The notes beneath the pieces were generated by a model, which saw only the letters and a list, made by a program, of their open reading frames with translations, was not told the DNA's origin and made no database searches. Source: Geothrix sp. 21YS21S-4 (lineage in GTDB: Bacteria; Acidobacteriota; Holophagae; Holophagales; Holophagaceae). Taken from it: DNA of 64,000 nt. The stretch is taken from contig NZ_CP132719.1 in assembly GCF_030845995.1 (NCBI RefSeq), positions 1 to 64,000 of the forward strand. The letters run 5' to 3'. Of this stretch, positions 30,693 through 38,785 are shown in pieces; positions within the stretch are counted from its first letter, which is position 1; each line of letters opens with the position of its first letter. Made by a program: the position numbers and the translations under genes.

Positions 30693-31235
30693 CTACTTCA
30701 GGGCGGCTTCGATGGCGGCCCGCAGCTCGGGGCTGTCCGGCGCGACGCGGCTGCCGAAGGCCTGGATCACCTGGCCGTCCTTCCCCACCAGGTACTTGTG
30801 GAAATTCCACGCGGGCTCGCCGTGCTTGGCGGTGAGGAACCGGTACACGGGCGCCTGGTTCGCGCCCTTCACGTCCAGCTTCTCGAACAGGGGGAACGTC
30901 ACGCCGTAGTTCTTCTCGCAGAAGGCCTGGATCTCGCCGGCGGTGCCCGGTTCCTGGGCGCCGAACTGGTTGGAGGGGAAACCGAGAATGACCAGCCCGC
31001 GGTCCTTGTACTCGGTGTAGAGCTTCTGCAGCCCCGCGTACTGGGGCGTGAAGCCGCAGCGGCTGGCCACGTTGACGGCGAGGACGACCTTCCCCTTGAA
31101 GGCGGCCAGGGACTCGGGCTTGCCGTCCAGCGTGTTGAGCGTGACGTCGTAGAGGGACATGGGGACCTTCCTTTCGGCGGGCGCGGCCACGGCGGACACC
31201 GCGGCGGCAAGGGCGAGGCAGGCGAGAGGGCGCAT
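30693..31235 (-). CDS. Glutathione peroxidase-family thiol peroxidase, exported
   Basis: 180 residues from the ATG at 31235 (GGAG upstream). An N-terminal signal-like segment (MRPLACLALAAAVSAVAAPA) precedes the GPx domain, so the enzyme is probably periplasmic. The peroxidatic residue is a cysteine (Cys60 in NVASRCGFTPQY), not selenocysteine. The catalytic Gln94 in FGAQEPG and Trp in WNFHKYLV complete the active site. Such cysteine GPx enzymes usually take electrons from thioredoxin-like partners. A second Met (MSLYDV, residue 26) could give a cytoplasmic form. Confidence 0.9.
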   Translation of the reverse strand: MRPLACLALAAAVSAVAAPAERKVPMSLYDVTLNTLDGKPESLAAFKGKVVLAVNVASRCGFTPQYAGLQKLYTEYKDRGLVILGFPSNQFGAQEPGTAGEIQAFCEKNYGVTFPLFEKLDVKGANQAPVYRFLTAKHGEPAWNFHKYLVGKDGQVIQAFGSRVAPDSPELRAAIEAALK

Positions 31236-31368
31236 TGGGGACTCCGTCGAAGTCGGGGCGATGGCGATTGGGTGCCGCCGGGCGGGGCTCCGTTTCCGGC
31301 GGGCGGCGGAAGGGGGCCGCTGGGCTCCAAGGGTAGCCCTCCCCTCCGCCTCGGTCATCCTGGAAGCC

Positions 31369-32460
31369 ATGCGTCTCGGCCCCCTCCAGCAGCACTTCCG
31401 GTCGCGCCTGCGGAAGCGGACGCCCTGGGCGGTCGTCCTGGTGTTCGCGGCCGTCTTCATCGGCCTCCAGTTCGTGGTGGTCCCCGCGGGGCTCCAGGCG
31501 CGCCATTCCGGCACCCTGGCCAACGCCCTGCTCACGCCCTTCCTGGTGTCCTTCGCGTACGGCTTCCTGTCCCCCCTGCCCTGGCGGTGGAGCGGGGACG
31601 ACCGGCCGCGCGCGCCCTTCGGACGGGGGTTGGTCCAGGCGCTGGTGTTCAACTCCGCCGTGATCCTGCTGCTGACGGCCCTGAGCTGGCTGCTGGTGCG
31701 GAACGCCAGCCTCAAGGCCGAGGCGCTGGGTCTGGCTCGGGGCGCGAAGGTCGGCCTGGGCAGCGTGGTCCTGGTCCAGCTCCTGGCCGGCACCCCCCTC
31801 ATGACCATCATCGGGGCGATCATCTCCTTCGCGGTCATCACGGAGGAGGAGAAGGCCGCCGCCGAGGCCCGCCTGGAGGAAGCCCAGTGGGTCCTCCTTC
31901 GCGGCCAGTTGAGTCCTCACGTCCTGTTCAACTCCCTGAACGGGCTGGCGGAGCTGGTCCGCCAGGATCCCGCGGCGGCGGAGCAGGGGATCCTCGATCT
32001 GTCGGAGCTGTACCGGGCGCTCCTCCGCCACGGCGACCGGCCCAAGGCGCCCCTGGGCGAGGAGCGGGCCCTGGTGCAGCGCTTCCTGGCGGTGGAGCAG
32101 CTCCGCCTGGGCACCCGCCTCGCCGTGCGCTGGGAATGGGACGAGGCTCTGGACGGGATCGAAGCCCCGCCCTTCCTCCTTCAGCCCCTGGTGGAAAACG
32201 CCCTGAAACACGGCATCGCGCCCCATCCCGGCGGCGGGGAGATCGTCATCTCCCTCCGGCGGGAGGGCGCCGGCCTCCGCCTTCGCGTCGTGAACACCGG
32301 CCGGGGGATGGGGCTCGTCCCGGGGACCGGCGTGGGAATCCAGAACCTGGAGGCGCGCCTGGCCCTGGCCTATGGCTCCCAGGCCCGGTTCCACCTGCGG
32401 CCCGAGGGGAGCGCCACCCTCGCTGAAGTGGCGCTGGAGCGCCTGGAGACCCGCCGATGA
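31369..32460 (+). CDS. LytS/YehU-type sensor histidine kinase
   Basis: 363 residues from the ATG at 31369. The N-terminal half has about four membrane segments (WAVVLVFAAVFIGLQFVVV, LLTPFLVSFAYGFL, LVFNSAVILLLTALSWLLV, LMTIIGAIISFAVI). The kinase part is of the His_kinase family: QLSPHVLFNSLNGLAEL carries the phosphorylated histidine, PFLLQPLVENALKHGI the N box and GVGIQNLEARLALAYG the G box. Its stop overlaps the next gene, a LytTR response regulator. The sensed signal is unknown; there is no separate periplasmic domain. Confidence 0.92.
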   Translation: MRLGPLQQHFRSRLRKRTPWAVVLVFAAVFIGLQFVVVPAGLQARHSGTLANALLTPFLVSFAYGFLSPLPWRWSGDDRPRAPFGRGLVQALVFNSAVILLLTALSWLLVRNASLKAEALGLARGAKVGLGSVVLVQLLAGTPLMTIIGAIISFAVITEEEKAAAEARLEEAQWVLLRGQLSPHVLFNSLNGLAELVRQDPAAAEQGILDLSELYRALLRHGDRPKAPLGEERALVQRFLAVEQLRLGTRLAVRWEWDEALDGIEAPPFLLQPLVENALKHGIAPHPGGGEIVISLRREGAGLRLRVVNTGRGMGLVPGTGVGIQNLEARLALAYGSQARFHLRPEGSATLAEVALERLETRR

Positions 32461-33182
32461 AACCGCTCCGCGTGGCCCTCGCCGACGACGAACCCCTGGC
32501 CCGGGCGCGGCTGGCCCGCCTCCTGCGCGAGGCCGGCTGCGACGTGCGCGCGGAACTGGCGGATGGGGCGGCGGTGCTGGCCTGGCTGCGCGAGTCCCAC
32601 GACGTGGAGGCCTTCTTCCTGGACATCCAGATGCCCGGTGCGACGGGGCTTGAAGTGGCGGCGGAACTGGCGGAGGGCCGACCCGGGCTGCCGGTGGTGT
32701 TCGTGACCGCCCACTCGGAACACGCGGTCCGCGCCTTCGAGGCTGCCGCCGCGGACTACATCCTGAAGCCGGTCTCCGCCGACCGCCTGGAAAAGACCCT
32801 GGTCCGGCTGCGGGAAGGCGCCGGCCGGCGGGGCGAAGGGCCCGGCGGAGCGGTGCCGCGGTTTCCGGTCCGGGCGGGCGAAGGCCACGTGTTCCTGGAC
32901 CTGCGGCGCACCAGCCATTTCGAGGTGGAGGAAGAGGTGGTGTGGGCCTGGGCCGCCGGGAGCCGCCACCGCACGTCCTGGACCACCCTGGCGGAGGTGG
33001 AGGCGGCCTTCCCGGGGATCGAGCTGATCCGGATTCAGCGGCATCTCCTCCTGCGCCCGGAATCCGTCCTGGGGCTCCGTCCCCTGGAGGGGGGCCGCGT
33101 GTCGGTCCGCGTGGGGGAAGGGGTGGATCTGGAAGTGAGCCGCAGCGTCACGCCGCGGCTGAAGGAGCGCCTGGGCCTCTGA
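32457..33182 (+). CDS. LytTR-family response regulator
   Basis: 241 residues, overlapping the kinase gene by four bases. A receiver domain (acidic residues Asp10-Asp11, phosphoacceptor Asp56 in FFLDIQMPG, Lys in ILKPV) is joined by a Gly/Arg-rich linker to a LytTR-type DNA-binding domain with WTTLAEVEAAFPG and IRIQRHLLLRPESV. The latter has the family pattern, though the usual HRSxLVN reads QRHLLLR. Such regulators bind direct repeats upstream of target genes, and targets are often adjacent. None is evident here. Confidence 0.9.
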   Translation: MKPLRVALADDEPLARARLARLLREAGCDVRAELADGAAVLAWLRESHDVEAFFLDIQMPGATGLEVAAELAEGRPGLPVVFVTAHSEHAVRAFEAAAADYILKPVSADRLEKTLVRLREGAGRRGEGPGGAVPRFPVRAGEGHVFLDLRRTSHFEVEEEVVWAWAAGSRHRTSWTTLAEVEAAFPGIELIRIQRHLLLRPESVLGLRPLEGGRVSVRVGEGVDLEVSRSVTPRLKERLGL

Positions 33183-33226
33183 CCCGCCCCGGAGTGCGCT
33201 AGCCTCTTGGGCAACCGGACGATCCT

Positions 33227-34621
33227 TTGGCCGAGCCCCCCTTCATTCGCCTGTCGCGCCGCGGCGCCTCGCCGGCCACGGTGGGCGGCGCGCGCATCGC
33301 GGTCATGTACGCGCTGGCGTCCGGCCTCTGGATCCTGGTGTCCGACCGCCTGCTGGAGGCGATGGTCCCGGACGCGGCGCGGCGGATCAGCGTGGGGATC
33401 CTCAAGGGCTGGGCCTTCGTGATCCTGACGGCCATCATCCTGTTCCTGATGGTGAGGCGGCTGCTGGGCCAGGCCGTGAACCGGGAGACCCGCCTCCACA
33501 CCCTCATCCACGCCATCCCCGACCTGGTGTGGGTGAAGGACGCGGACGGCCTCTATCAGGCCTGCAACCAGGCCTGCGAGCGGTTCTTCGGGGCGAAGGA
33601 GGCGGACATCCTGGGCCGGCGCGACGAGGATTTCATTCCGCCGGAGCTGGCGGACACCTTTCGCCGGAAGGATCGGGAAGCCATCCTGGCGGACGGCCCC
33701 ACGGTGGAGGAGACCTGGGTGACGTTCCCCCATTCGGGCGAACGGGTGCTCCTGGAGACCCTGCGCACGCCCCTTCGGAGGGGCACCGCCGTCACGGGCG
33801 TGCTGGGGATCAGCCGGGACATCACCGTCCAGGACAGCCACATCCGCGAGCGGGCCCGCCTCGAAGGCCAGCTGCACCAGGCCCAGAAGATGGAGACCGT
33901 GGGCCGGTTCGCGGGCGGGATCGCCCACGACTACAACAACATGCTGGGCGTGATCCTGGCGAACGCCGATCTGGCGCTCTACCAGATGGCCGCGGACCGC
34001 CCCGAGCGGAAATACCTGGAGGACATCGCCAAGGCCGCCCGCCATTCCGCCGAGCTGACGGGCCAGATGCTGGCCTTCGCCCGGCAGGAGCCCGCCCATC
34101 CCGTGGAGGTGGACCTGGAGCGGGCGGTCGAAGGACTTCTGGGCGTCCTGGGCGGCCTGGTGGGAGCGCGCATCGAGGTGAGGTGGCGGCCCCAGGCCGG
34201 GCTGTGGCCCGTGCGAGTGGACCCCACGCAGTTGGAGCGGGTGATCACCAACCTGGTGGTCAACGCCCGCGACGCGATCCCGGGGGAGGGGCGGATCGGG
34301 CTGACGGCGCGCAACGTGGCTCTGACGCCGAAGGAGGCTTCCGCCTGGGAAGGCGCCGAGCCGGGCGACTACGCGATGGTGGAGGTGGCCGATTCCGGCA
34401 GCGGGATGGCGCCGGAAGTGCTGCCCCACATCTTCGAGCCGTTCTTCACGACCAAGTCCCGGGGCAAGGGCACCGGCCTGGGCCTCGCCCTGGTCCACAG
34501 CATCGTGAAGCAGAACCGCGGGGCCATCCGGGTGGAAAGCGAGCCCGACCGCGGCACGACCTTCCGGATCCTGCTGCCCCGGGACCGGGCCGCCGAGGGT
34601 CCGGGCGAGCCTATTTCCTGA
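33227..34621 (+). CDS. PAS-domain sensor histidine kinase (NtrB-like)
   Basis: 464 residues from a TTG start with no strong ribosome-binding site; the ATG at 33305 is an alternative. Two membrane segments near residues 25-45 and 60-80 are followed by a PAS domain (LHTLIHAIPDLVWVKDADGLYQACN). The dimerisation domain has KMETVGRFAGGIAHDYNNMLGVIL with the phosphorylated His. The ATPase domain has NLVVNARDAI, DSGSGM and TGLGLALVHSIVKQ. No receiver or regulator gene is adjacent, so it is an orphan kinase in this window. Its last 11 bases overlap the converging rseP gene. Confidence 0.88.
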   Translation: MAEPPFIRLSRRGASPATVGGARIAVMYALASGLWILVSDRLLEAMVPDAARRISVGILKGWAFVILTAIILFLMVRRLLGQAVNRETRLHTLIHAIPDLVWVKDADGLYQACNQACERFFGAKEADILGRRDEDFIPPELADTFRRKDREAILADGPTVEETWVTFPHSGERVLLETLRTPLRRGTAVTGVLGISRDITVQDSHIRERARLEGQLHQAQKMETVGRFAGGIAHDYNNMLGVILANADLALYQMAADRPERKYLEDIAKAARHSAELTGQMLAFARQEPAHPVEVDLERAVEGLLGVLGGLVGARIEVRWRPQAGLWPVRVDPTQLERVITNLVVNARDAIPGEGRIGLTARNVALTPKEASAWEGAEPGDYAMVEVADSGSGMAPEVLPHIFEPFFTTKSRGKGTGLGLALVHSIVKQNRGAIRVESEPDRGTTFRILLPRDRAAEGPGEPIS

Positions 34622-35741
34622 GCTTCATCAGGTCCAGAAAGATCACTAGGACCATCAGGGAGGCGAGGAGGACGAAGCCGCCGGTGAGGATCCGCTCCTT
34701 CAGGTCGACGGTGAGTTCCTTGCGCCGCACCTTCTCGAAGATCAGCAGTGCCATGTGGCCGCCGTCCAGGGCCGGGATGGGAAGGGCGTTGAGGATGGCG
34801 AGCTGGAGGCTGATGGCTCCGCACATGAACAGGAAGGTCTCCCATCCGTGCTCGGCCGCGCGGCTGCCCTGGCGCAGGATCCCGATGGGACCGGCGACCT
34901 CGGCGCTGCGGGCCTGGAAGGTCACCAGCCGCTTGAGGAATCCGAAGACCTGGGCCGTGAGGCGGCCGGAGGTCTCCACGGCGTAGCGACCGCCCGTCAG
35001 GAGGTCGCCGGCCTGGAAGGGACGGAATTCCAGGGGCGTGGGAACGGGCAGCGGCATGAAGCCGAGGCGCCCCTTTCCGCCTTCGGCCCGAGGCACGAGG
35101 GGGAGTTCCAGGGCTTTACCGTCGCGGGTCAGGCGGAAGGGAACGGGCTGGCCGGGGCGGGCCTGGATGTAGGCCACCGCCGCTTCCCACTCTGCGCCCG
35201 GGAAGTTCAGCTCCCCGATCCCGCGCAATTCGTCGCCCACCTTGAGTCCGCCCTGTTCGGCTGAACCGCCCTTGAGCACTTCCACCACGGTCCACGTTTC
35301 CTGCACTTTGGTGATGCGCGCCTGGTGGATGCCGACCAGCGCGAACAGGACGAGCGTGGTGGCCAGGTTCGCCAGGATGCCGCCGCCGTAGAACAGCATC
35401 CGCTTGCCGAAGGGCTGCTGGAGGAAGCCGTAGGGATCCTCGGCGCCCGGTTCCTCGGGGTTGAAACCGGCCAGCTTCACGTAGCCGCCCAGGGGAAGGG
35501 CCGACAGGCGGACGTCTGTCTCCCGCCATTTGAAGCCCAGGAGCCGGGGGCCGAAGCCCAGCGAGAACACCTCCACCGGCATCCCCATCCACTTGGCCGC
35601 CAGGAAATGGCCGCCCTCGTGCAGGAAGACCAGGCCCCCCAGCATGAGAATGGGCCCCCAGAACCCGGCGCCCGGCAGCTTGAGGGCGACAAGGGAGATG
35701 GCGGCGAAGGACAGGACGAGGGGGGCGCGCTTCATGGACAT
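34611..35741 (-). CDS. rseP: Site-2-type intramembrane metalloprotease RseP
   Basis: 376 residues. It cuts membrane-embedded anti-sigma factors or signal-peptide remnants. The zinc motif HEGGH is at residues 41-45 in the first membrane helix, and the second metal-binding motif is LNALPIPALDGGH near the C-terminus. Between them is a PDZ domain (VVEVLKGGSAEQGGLKVGDEL). About four membrane segments are visible. The gene follows uppS-cdsA-dxr, the classic order before bamA, but here the series ends at a converging kinase gene and bamA is not in the window. Confidence 0.95.
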   Translation of the reverse strand: MSMKRAPLVLSFAAISLVALKLPGAGFWGPILMLGGLVFLHEGGHFLAAKWMGMPVEVFSLGFGPRLLGFKWRETDVRLSALPLGGYVKLAGFNPEEPGAEDPYGFLQQPFGKRMLFYGGGILANLATTLVLFALVGIHQARITKVQETWTVVEVLKGGSAEQGGLKVGDELRGIGELNFPGAEWEAAVAYIQARPGQPVPFRLTRDGKALELPLVPRAEGGKGRLGFMPLPVPTPLEFRPFQAGDLLTGGRYAVETSGRLTAQVFGFLKRLVTFQARSAEVAGPIGILRQGSRAAEHGWETFLFMCGAISLQLAILNALPIPALDGGHMALLIFEKVRRKELTVDLKERILTGGFVLLASLMVLVIFLDLMKLRK

Positions 35742-35750
35742 CCAGGGTGA

Positions 35751-36905
35751 TCAGGCCCGGGTCCGGACCCATCCTTCAGCATGACGCCTTGCGGCGCGAT
35801 CCGCATCCAGCACCTCGGCGAGGGACCCCGCCGGGCCCGGGGAGAGGGCGGCTAGGGTCTCCCGGTTGCAGGCCTGGATGTCCCAGAATCCGATGCGCTT
35901 TTCCAGGAAGGCAGCCACGGCCACCTCGTTGGAGGCGTTGAGGAGGGCCGGCGCCGTCCCGCCCGCGCGGAGGGCGTCGAAGGCCAGGGCCAGGCAGGGG
36001 AAGCGGTCCAGGTCCGGGGCCTCGAAGGTCCAGGTCCGGGCCTCCTCCCAGGCGTAGGGCGCCACGGGGCCGGGACCCTGCTCGGGATAGAGGAGGCAGT
36101 ACTGGATGGGGAGGCGCATGTCATTGGCGCAGACCTGGAGCTGGTAGCTCCCATCGGCGAAGCCCACCATGGCGTGGACCTGGCTCTGGGGGTGGACCGT
36201 CACGCCCACCTGGTCGGCGGTCAATCCGAAGAGGACTGAGGCCTCGATGACCTCCAGCCCTTTGTTCATCAGGGTGGCGCTGTCGATGGTGATCTTGGGG
36301 CCCATCTTCCAGGTGGGATGGTTCAGAGCCTCTTCCACCGTGGCGGCCTGGATCCGGGCCAGAGGCCACTCCCGGAAGGGGCCGCCGCTGGCGGTGATCC
36401 GGACCTCCCGGAGGGAAGCCCGGTCCCGGCCGTCCAGCAACTGATGGAGGGCCGCGTGTTCGCTGTCCACCGGGAGCAGTTCCCCGCCGCCGGCCAGGGC
36501 GGCGGCGTGCATGAGGGCGCCGCCGACCACCAGGGATTCCTTGTTGGCCACGCAGACCCGGCGCCCCGCGCGAAGGGCGGCTTCGGTGCTGGCCAGCCCG
36601 GCGCTGCCCACGATGGCGGCCACCACCGTGTCGGCGTCCGGATGCAGGGCGCAGGCCAGGAGACCCTCGGCCCCCCAGTGGATTTCGGGCCGATGGGACA
36701 GGGCGGCCCGGAGCCAGTCGGCGTCCTCCTTCGAGCCCACGGAGACGCAGGCCGGACGGAACGCCTCGCACTGGGCCTTCAGCAGCTCGCGGTTGCGGCC
36801 GGCCGCCAGGGCGACCACCTGGAGGCGCCCGGGATGCGCCCGGACCACGTCCAGGGCCGACGTCCCGATGGATCCCGTGGAGCCCAGGAGGGCGACGCGC
36901 CTCAC
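35751..36905 (-). CDS. dxr: 1-deoxy-D-xylulose 5-phosphate reductoisomerase
   Basis: 384 residues. It is the second enzyme of the MEP isoprenoid pathway, turning DXP into MEP with NADPH. The Rossmann start is RRVALLGSTGSIGTSALDVV. The metal- and substrate-binding residues are in LLPVDSEHAALHQLL and ITASGGPFRE; WKMGPKITIDSATLMNKGLEVIEA is the family hallmark. It lies one base from cdsA and ten from rseP in one operon, supplying precursors for the undecaprenyl lipid made by UppS. Confidence 0.97.
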   Translation of the reverse strand: MRRVALLGSTGSIGTSALDVVRAHPGRLQVVALAAGRNRELLKAQCEAFRPACVSVGSKEDADWLRAALSHRPEIHWGAEGLLACALHPDADTVVAAIVGSAGLASTEAALRAGRRVCVANKESLVVGGALMHAAALAGGGELLPVDSEHAALHQLLDGRDRASLREVRITASGGPFREWPLARIQAATVEEALNHPTWKMGPKITIDSATLMNKGLEVIEASVLFGLTADQVGVTVHPQSQVHAMVGFADGSYQLQVCANDMRLPIQYCLLYPEQGPGPVAPYAWEEARTWTFEAPDLDRFPCLALAFDALRAGGTAPALLNASNEVAVAAFLEKRIGFWDIQACNRETLAALSPGPAGSLAEVLDADRAARRHAEGWVRTRA

Positions 36906-36906
36906 G

Positions 36907-37791
36907 TCAGTTGAACCCGTGCACGAAGTGGACGTAGGCGTACATCACGGGCGCCGCGAACACCAGGCTGTCCACCCGGTCGAGGATGCCGCCGTGGCCG
37001 GGGATCCCCACGCCGACGTTGGAGTCCTTCACGCCCACGCTCCGCTTCCAGGTGCTCTCCACCAGGTCTCCCAACTGGCCGGCGGTGCCCAGGAGAAGGC
37101 CCAGGGCGACGCAGTCCACCGCGGACCACTCCGGGCAGACCGTCGCCTGCATCAGGAAGGCGCCGAGCAGGTTGCCGCCGAGGTTGCCGAAGGCGCCCTC
37201 CCAGCTCTTCTTGGGGCTCACCCGGGGCGCCAGCTTGCGGCGGCCGAAGTAGCTGCCCACGAAGTAGGCGGCGGTGTCGCCGAACCACGTGATGATGAAC
37301 AGGGCCAGGATCAGCCGGCTGCCGGTCTTCGGCAGGGTGCCCTGGAGCATGAACAGCTTCTGCTGGAAGCCGAGGCCGAAGCCCAGGTAGAGGGCTCCGA
37401 GCCAGGTGATGGCCTGGCTGGGAAGGGCCTCGTCCAGGTCCTTGTCGAAGAAGAGGGCCCCGAAGTGGATCACGGGCGCCCCGGCGGCGAAGATGAGCCA
37501 CAGGGGAACCGGATCCAGGTTTCCGGAGGCGAGGAAGAAGTGGGCCAGGATCCCCCAGGCCACGAGCGTGCCCGCCGCCAGCGAGGGGTTGAACCGGCGC
37601 ACCCGGGCCATCAGGGTCAGCTCGCGGACGCCCAGGGCCGCGGTGGCGGCCATGATGGCCAGGTAGGTCCAGGAGGCCCAGGAGCGGTCCCCGAACCACA
37701 GCAGGGTGAAGAAGAAAACGCCGAAGACCAGGGCCGACGTCACCCGCACGGCCAGGTTCTTCGTGTCCATCTTGGGCGTGGTCCGTTCCAT
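36907..37791 (-). CDS. cdsA: Phosphatidate cytidylyltransferase
   Basis: 294 residues from the ATG at 37791; a second Met (residue 8) is possible. It makes CDP-diacylglycerol from phosphatidic acid and CTP, in the inner membrane. About eight hydrophobic segments are present. The C-terminal signature is SVGVKDSNVGVGIPGHGGILDRVDSL, matching the CDP-alcohol cytidylyltransferase consensus with the metal-binding Asp residues. ITWFGDTAAYFVGSYFGRRKLAPRVSPKKSWEG is recognisable in two parts as the other conserved block. The start overlaps the uppS stop by one base (TGATG). Confidence 0.96.
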   Translation of the reverse strand: MERTTPKMDTKNLAVRVTSALVFGVFFFTLLWFGDRSWASWTYLAIMAATAALGVRELTLMARVRRFNPSLAAGTLVAWGILAHFFLASGNLDPVPLWLIFAAGAPVIHFGALFFDKDLDEALPSQAITWLGALYLGFGLGFQQKLFMLQGTLPKTGSRLILALFIITWFGDTAAYFVGSYFGRRKLAPRVSPKKSWEGAFGNLGGNLLGAFLMQATVCPEWSAVDCVALGLLLGTAGQLGDLVESTWKRSVGVKDSNVGVGIPGHGGILDRVDSLVFAAPVMYAYVHFVHGFN

Positions 37792-38477
37792 CAGATTCCC
37801 CCGAAGCGCCGTTCGCGCTGGGCGTAGTCGTCGAGCGCCGCCCGCAGTTCGGCGGGGCCGAAATCGGGCCACAGGAGGTCCGTCATGTGGAGTTCGGCGT
37901 AGGCGGACTGCCACAGGAGGAAATTGGAGATCCGGTGCTCGCCGCTGGTCCGGATCAGCAGGTCCACGTCGGGCACGCCGGCGGTCCACAGGCGGGAGTC
38001 CAGGGCGGCCTCGTCCACCTGGTCGGGCCGGAGGCCGTCCTCGATGCAGCGGCGGGCGGCCTGGGCCAGTTCCAGCCGGGAGCCGTAGTTCACGGCCAAG
38101 TGGAAGGTCATGCCCGCGTTTCCGGCCGTGGCCTCCTCCAGGGCGCGCATGTCGGTCCGGATGCCCGCGGGCATCCCCTCCAGGGCGCCGAGGTGATGGA
38201 AGCGGATCCCCTTCCGGCTGAGCTGGTGGACGAACATCCGCAGGTACATGCGGAGCAGCGCCATCAGGGCGCCGACTTCCTGGGCAGGCCGCTTCCAGTT
38301 CTCCGTGGAGAAGGCATAGAGGCTGAGGTGCCGGATCCCGGCGTCGGAGGCCGCTTCCAGGATGCGCTCCACCGCCTGGACGCCCGCCTTGTGCCCCTTG
38401 ATCCGCGGCCATCCGCGCTGAGCGGCCCAGCGGCCGTTTCCGTCCATGATGATGGCGACGTGGGCTGGAATGCTCAT
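37791..38477 (-). CDS. uppS: Isoprenyl (undecaprenyl) diphosphate synthase
   Basis: 228 residues. It condenses eight IPP units onto farnesyl diphosphate to make the lipid carrier for the cell wall. HVAIIMDGNGRWAAQRG holds the catalytic Asp; GIRHLSLYAFSTENW and DLLIRTSGEHRISNFLLWQSAYAEL (in parts) are the substrate-binding motifs. A near-copy of its first ten codons lies just upstream in frame with a short leader reading frame (38474-38584) whose stop overlaps the uppS start. It is the first full gene of the uppS-cdsA-dxr-rseP operon. Confidence 0.96.
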   Translation of the reverse strand: MSIPAHVAIIMDGNGRWAAQRGWPRIKGHKAGVQAVERILEAASDAGIRHLSLYAFSTENWKRPAQEVGALMALLRMYLRMFVHQLSRKGIRFHHLGALEGMPAGIRTDMRALEEATAGNAGMTFHLAVNYGSRLELAQAARRCIEDGLRPDQVDEAALDSRLWTAGVPDVDLLIRTSGEHRISNFLLWQSAYAELHMTDLLWPDFGPAELRAALDDYAQRERRFGGI

Positions 38478-38584
38478 TGTGGGTCCGGCTGCGGGTTCAA
38501 AGCAGCCGCTTCCCCGTGGGCGGCCTCGCGTATCCCTGGAAGGGATGCCGAGATGATGATCGCGACGTGGGCCGGAATGCTCAT
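38474..38584 (-). CDS. Short leader reading frame, duplicated uppS start
   Basis: 36 codons beginning with the same ten residues as UppS (MSIPAHVAII). The DNA match to the uppS start covers about 33 bases with two or three differences. It then continues ISASLPGIREAAHGE and ends with a TGA overlapping the uppS ATG (ATGA). It has no ribosome-binding site as clear as that of uppS. It may be only the scar of a short duplication, or it may be translated and coupled to uppS. Confidence 0.35.
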   Translation of the reverse strand: MSIPAHVAIIISASLPGIREAAHGEAAALNPQPDPQ

Positions 38585-38785
38585 CGGGGGCCTAGAACCC
38601 CTTCCCGCGGGCGGGGCCCAGCCACGGGAACATCGCGACGGGCAGCAGGACGGTCATTTCGCGCGAAACCTCGGAAGGATGAAAAACATCATGCTAGCAC
38701 GGGGCTCGGGAGGATAATCCGGGAGGGCTTTGCTCTCCGAACCCCCGTGGTAGGCTTGTCCCCATTATTTTTTTCCGGCGAACCC
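38478..38785. other. 308-base gap between uppS and the GTPase-kinase gene
   Basis: Divergent promoter region. The left part holds the duplicated uppS start (38550-38584). The right part (38660-38785) is less GC-rich, with a T-run at 38767-38773, and must contain the promoter of the GTPase-kinase gene. I see no strong promoter match, RNA gene or second repeat. Confidence 0.4.
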
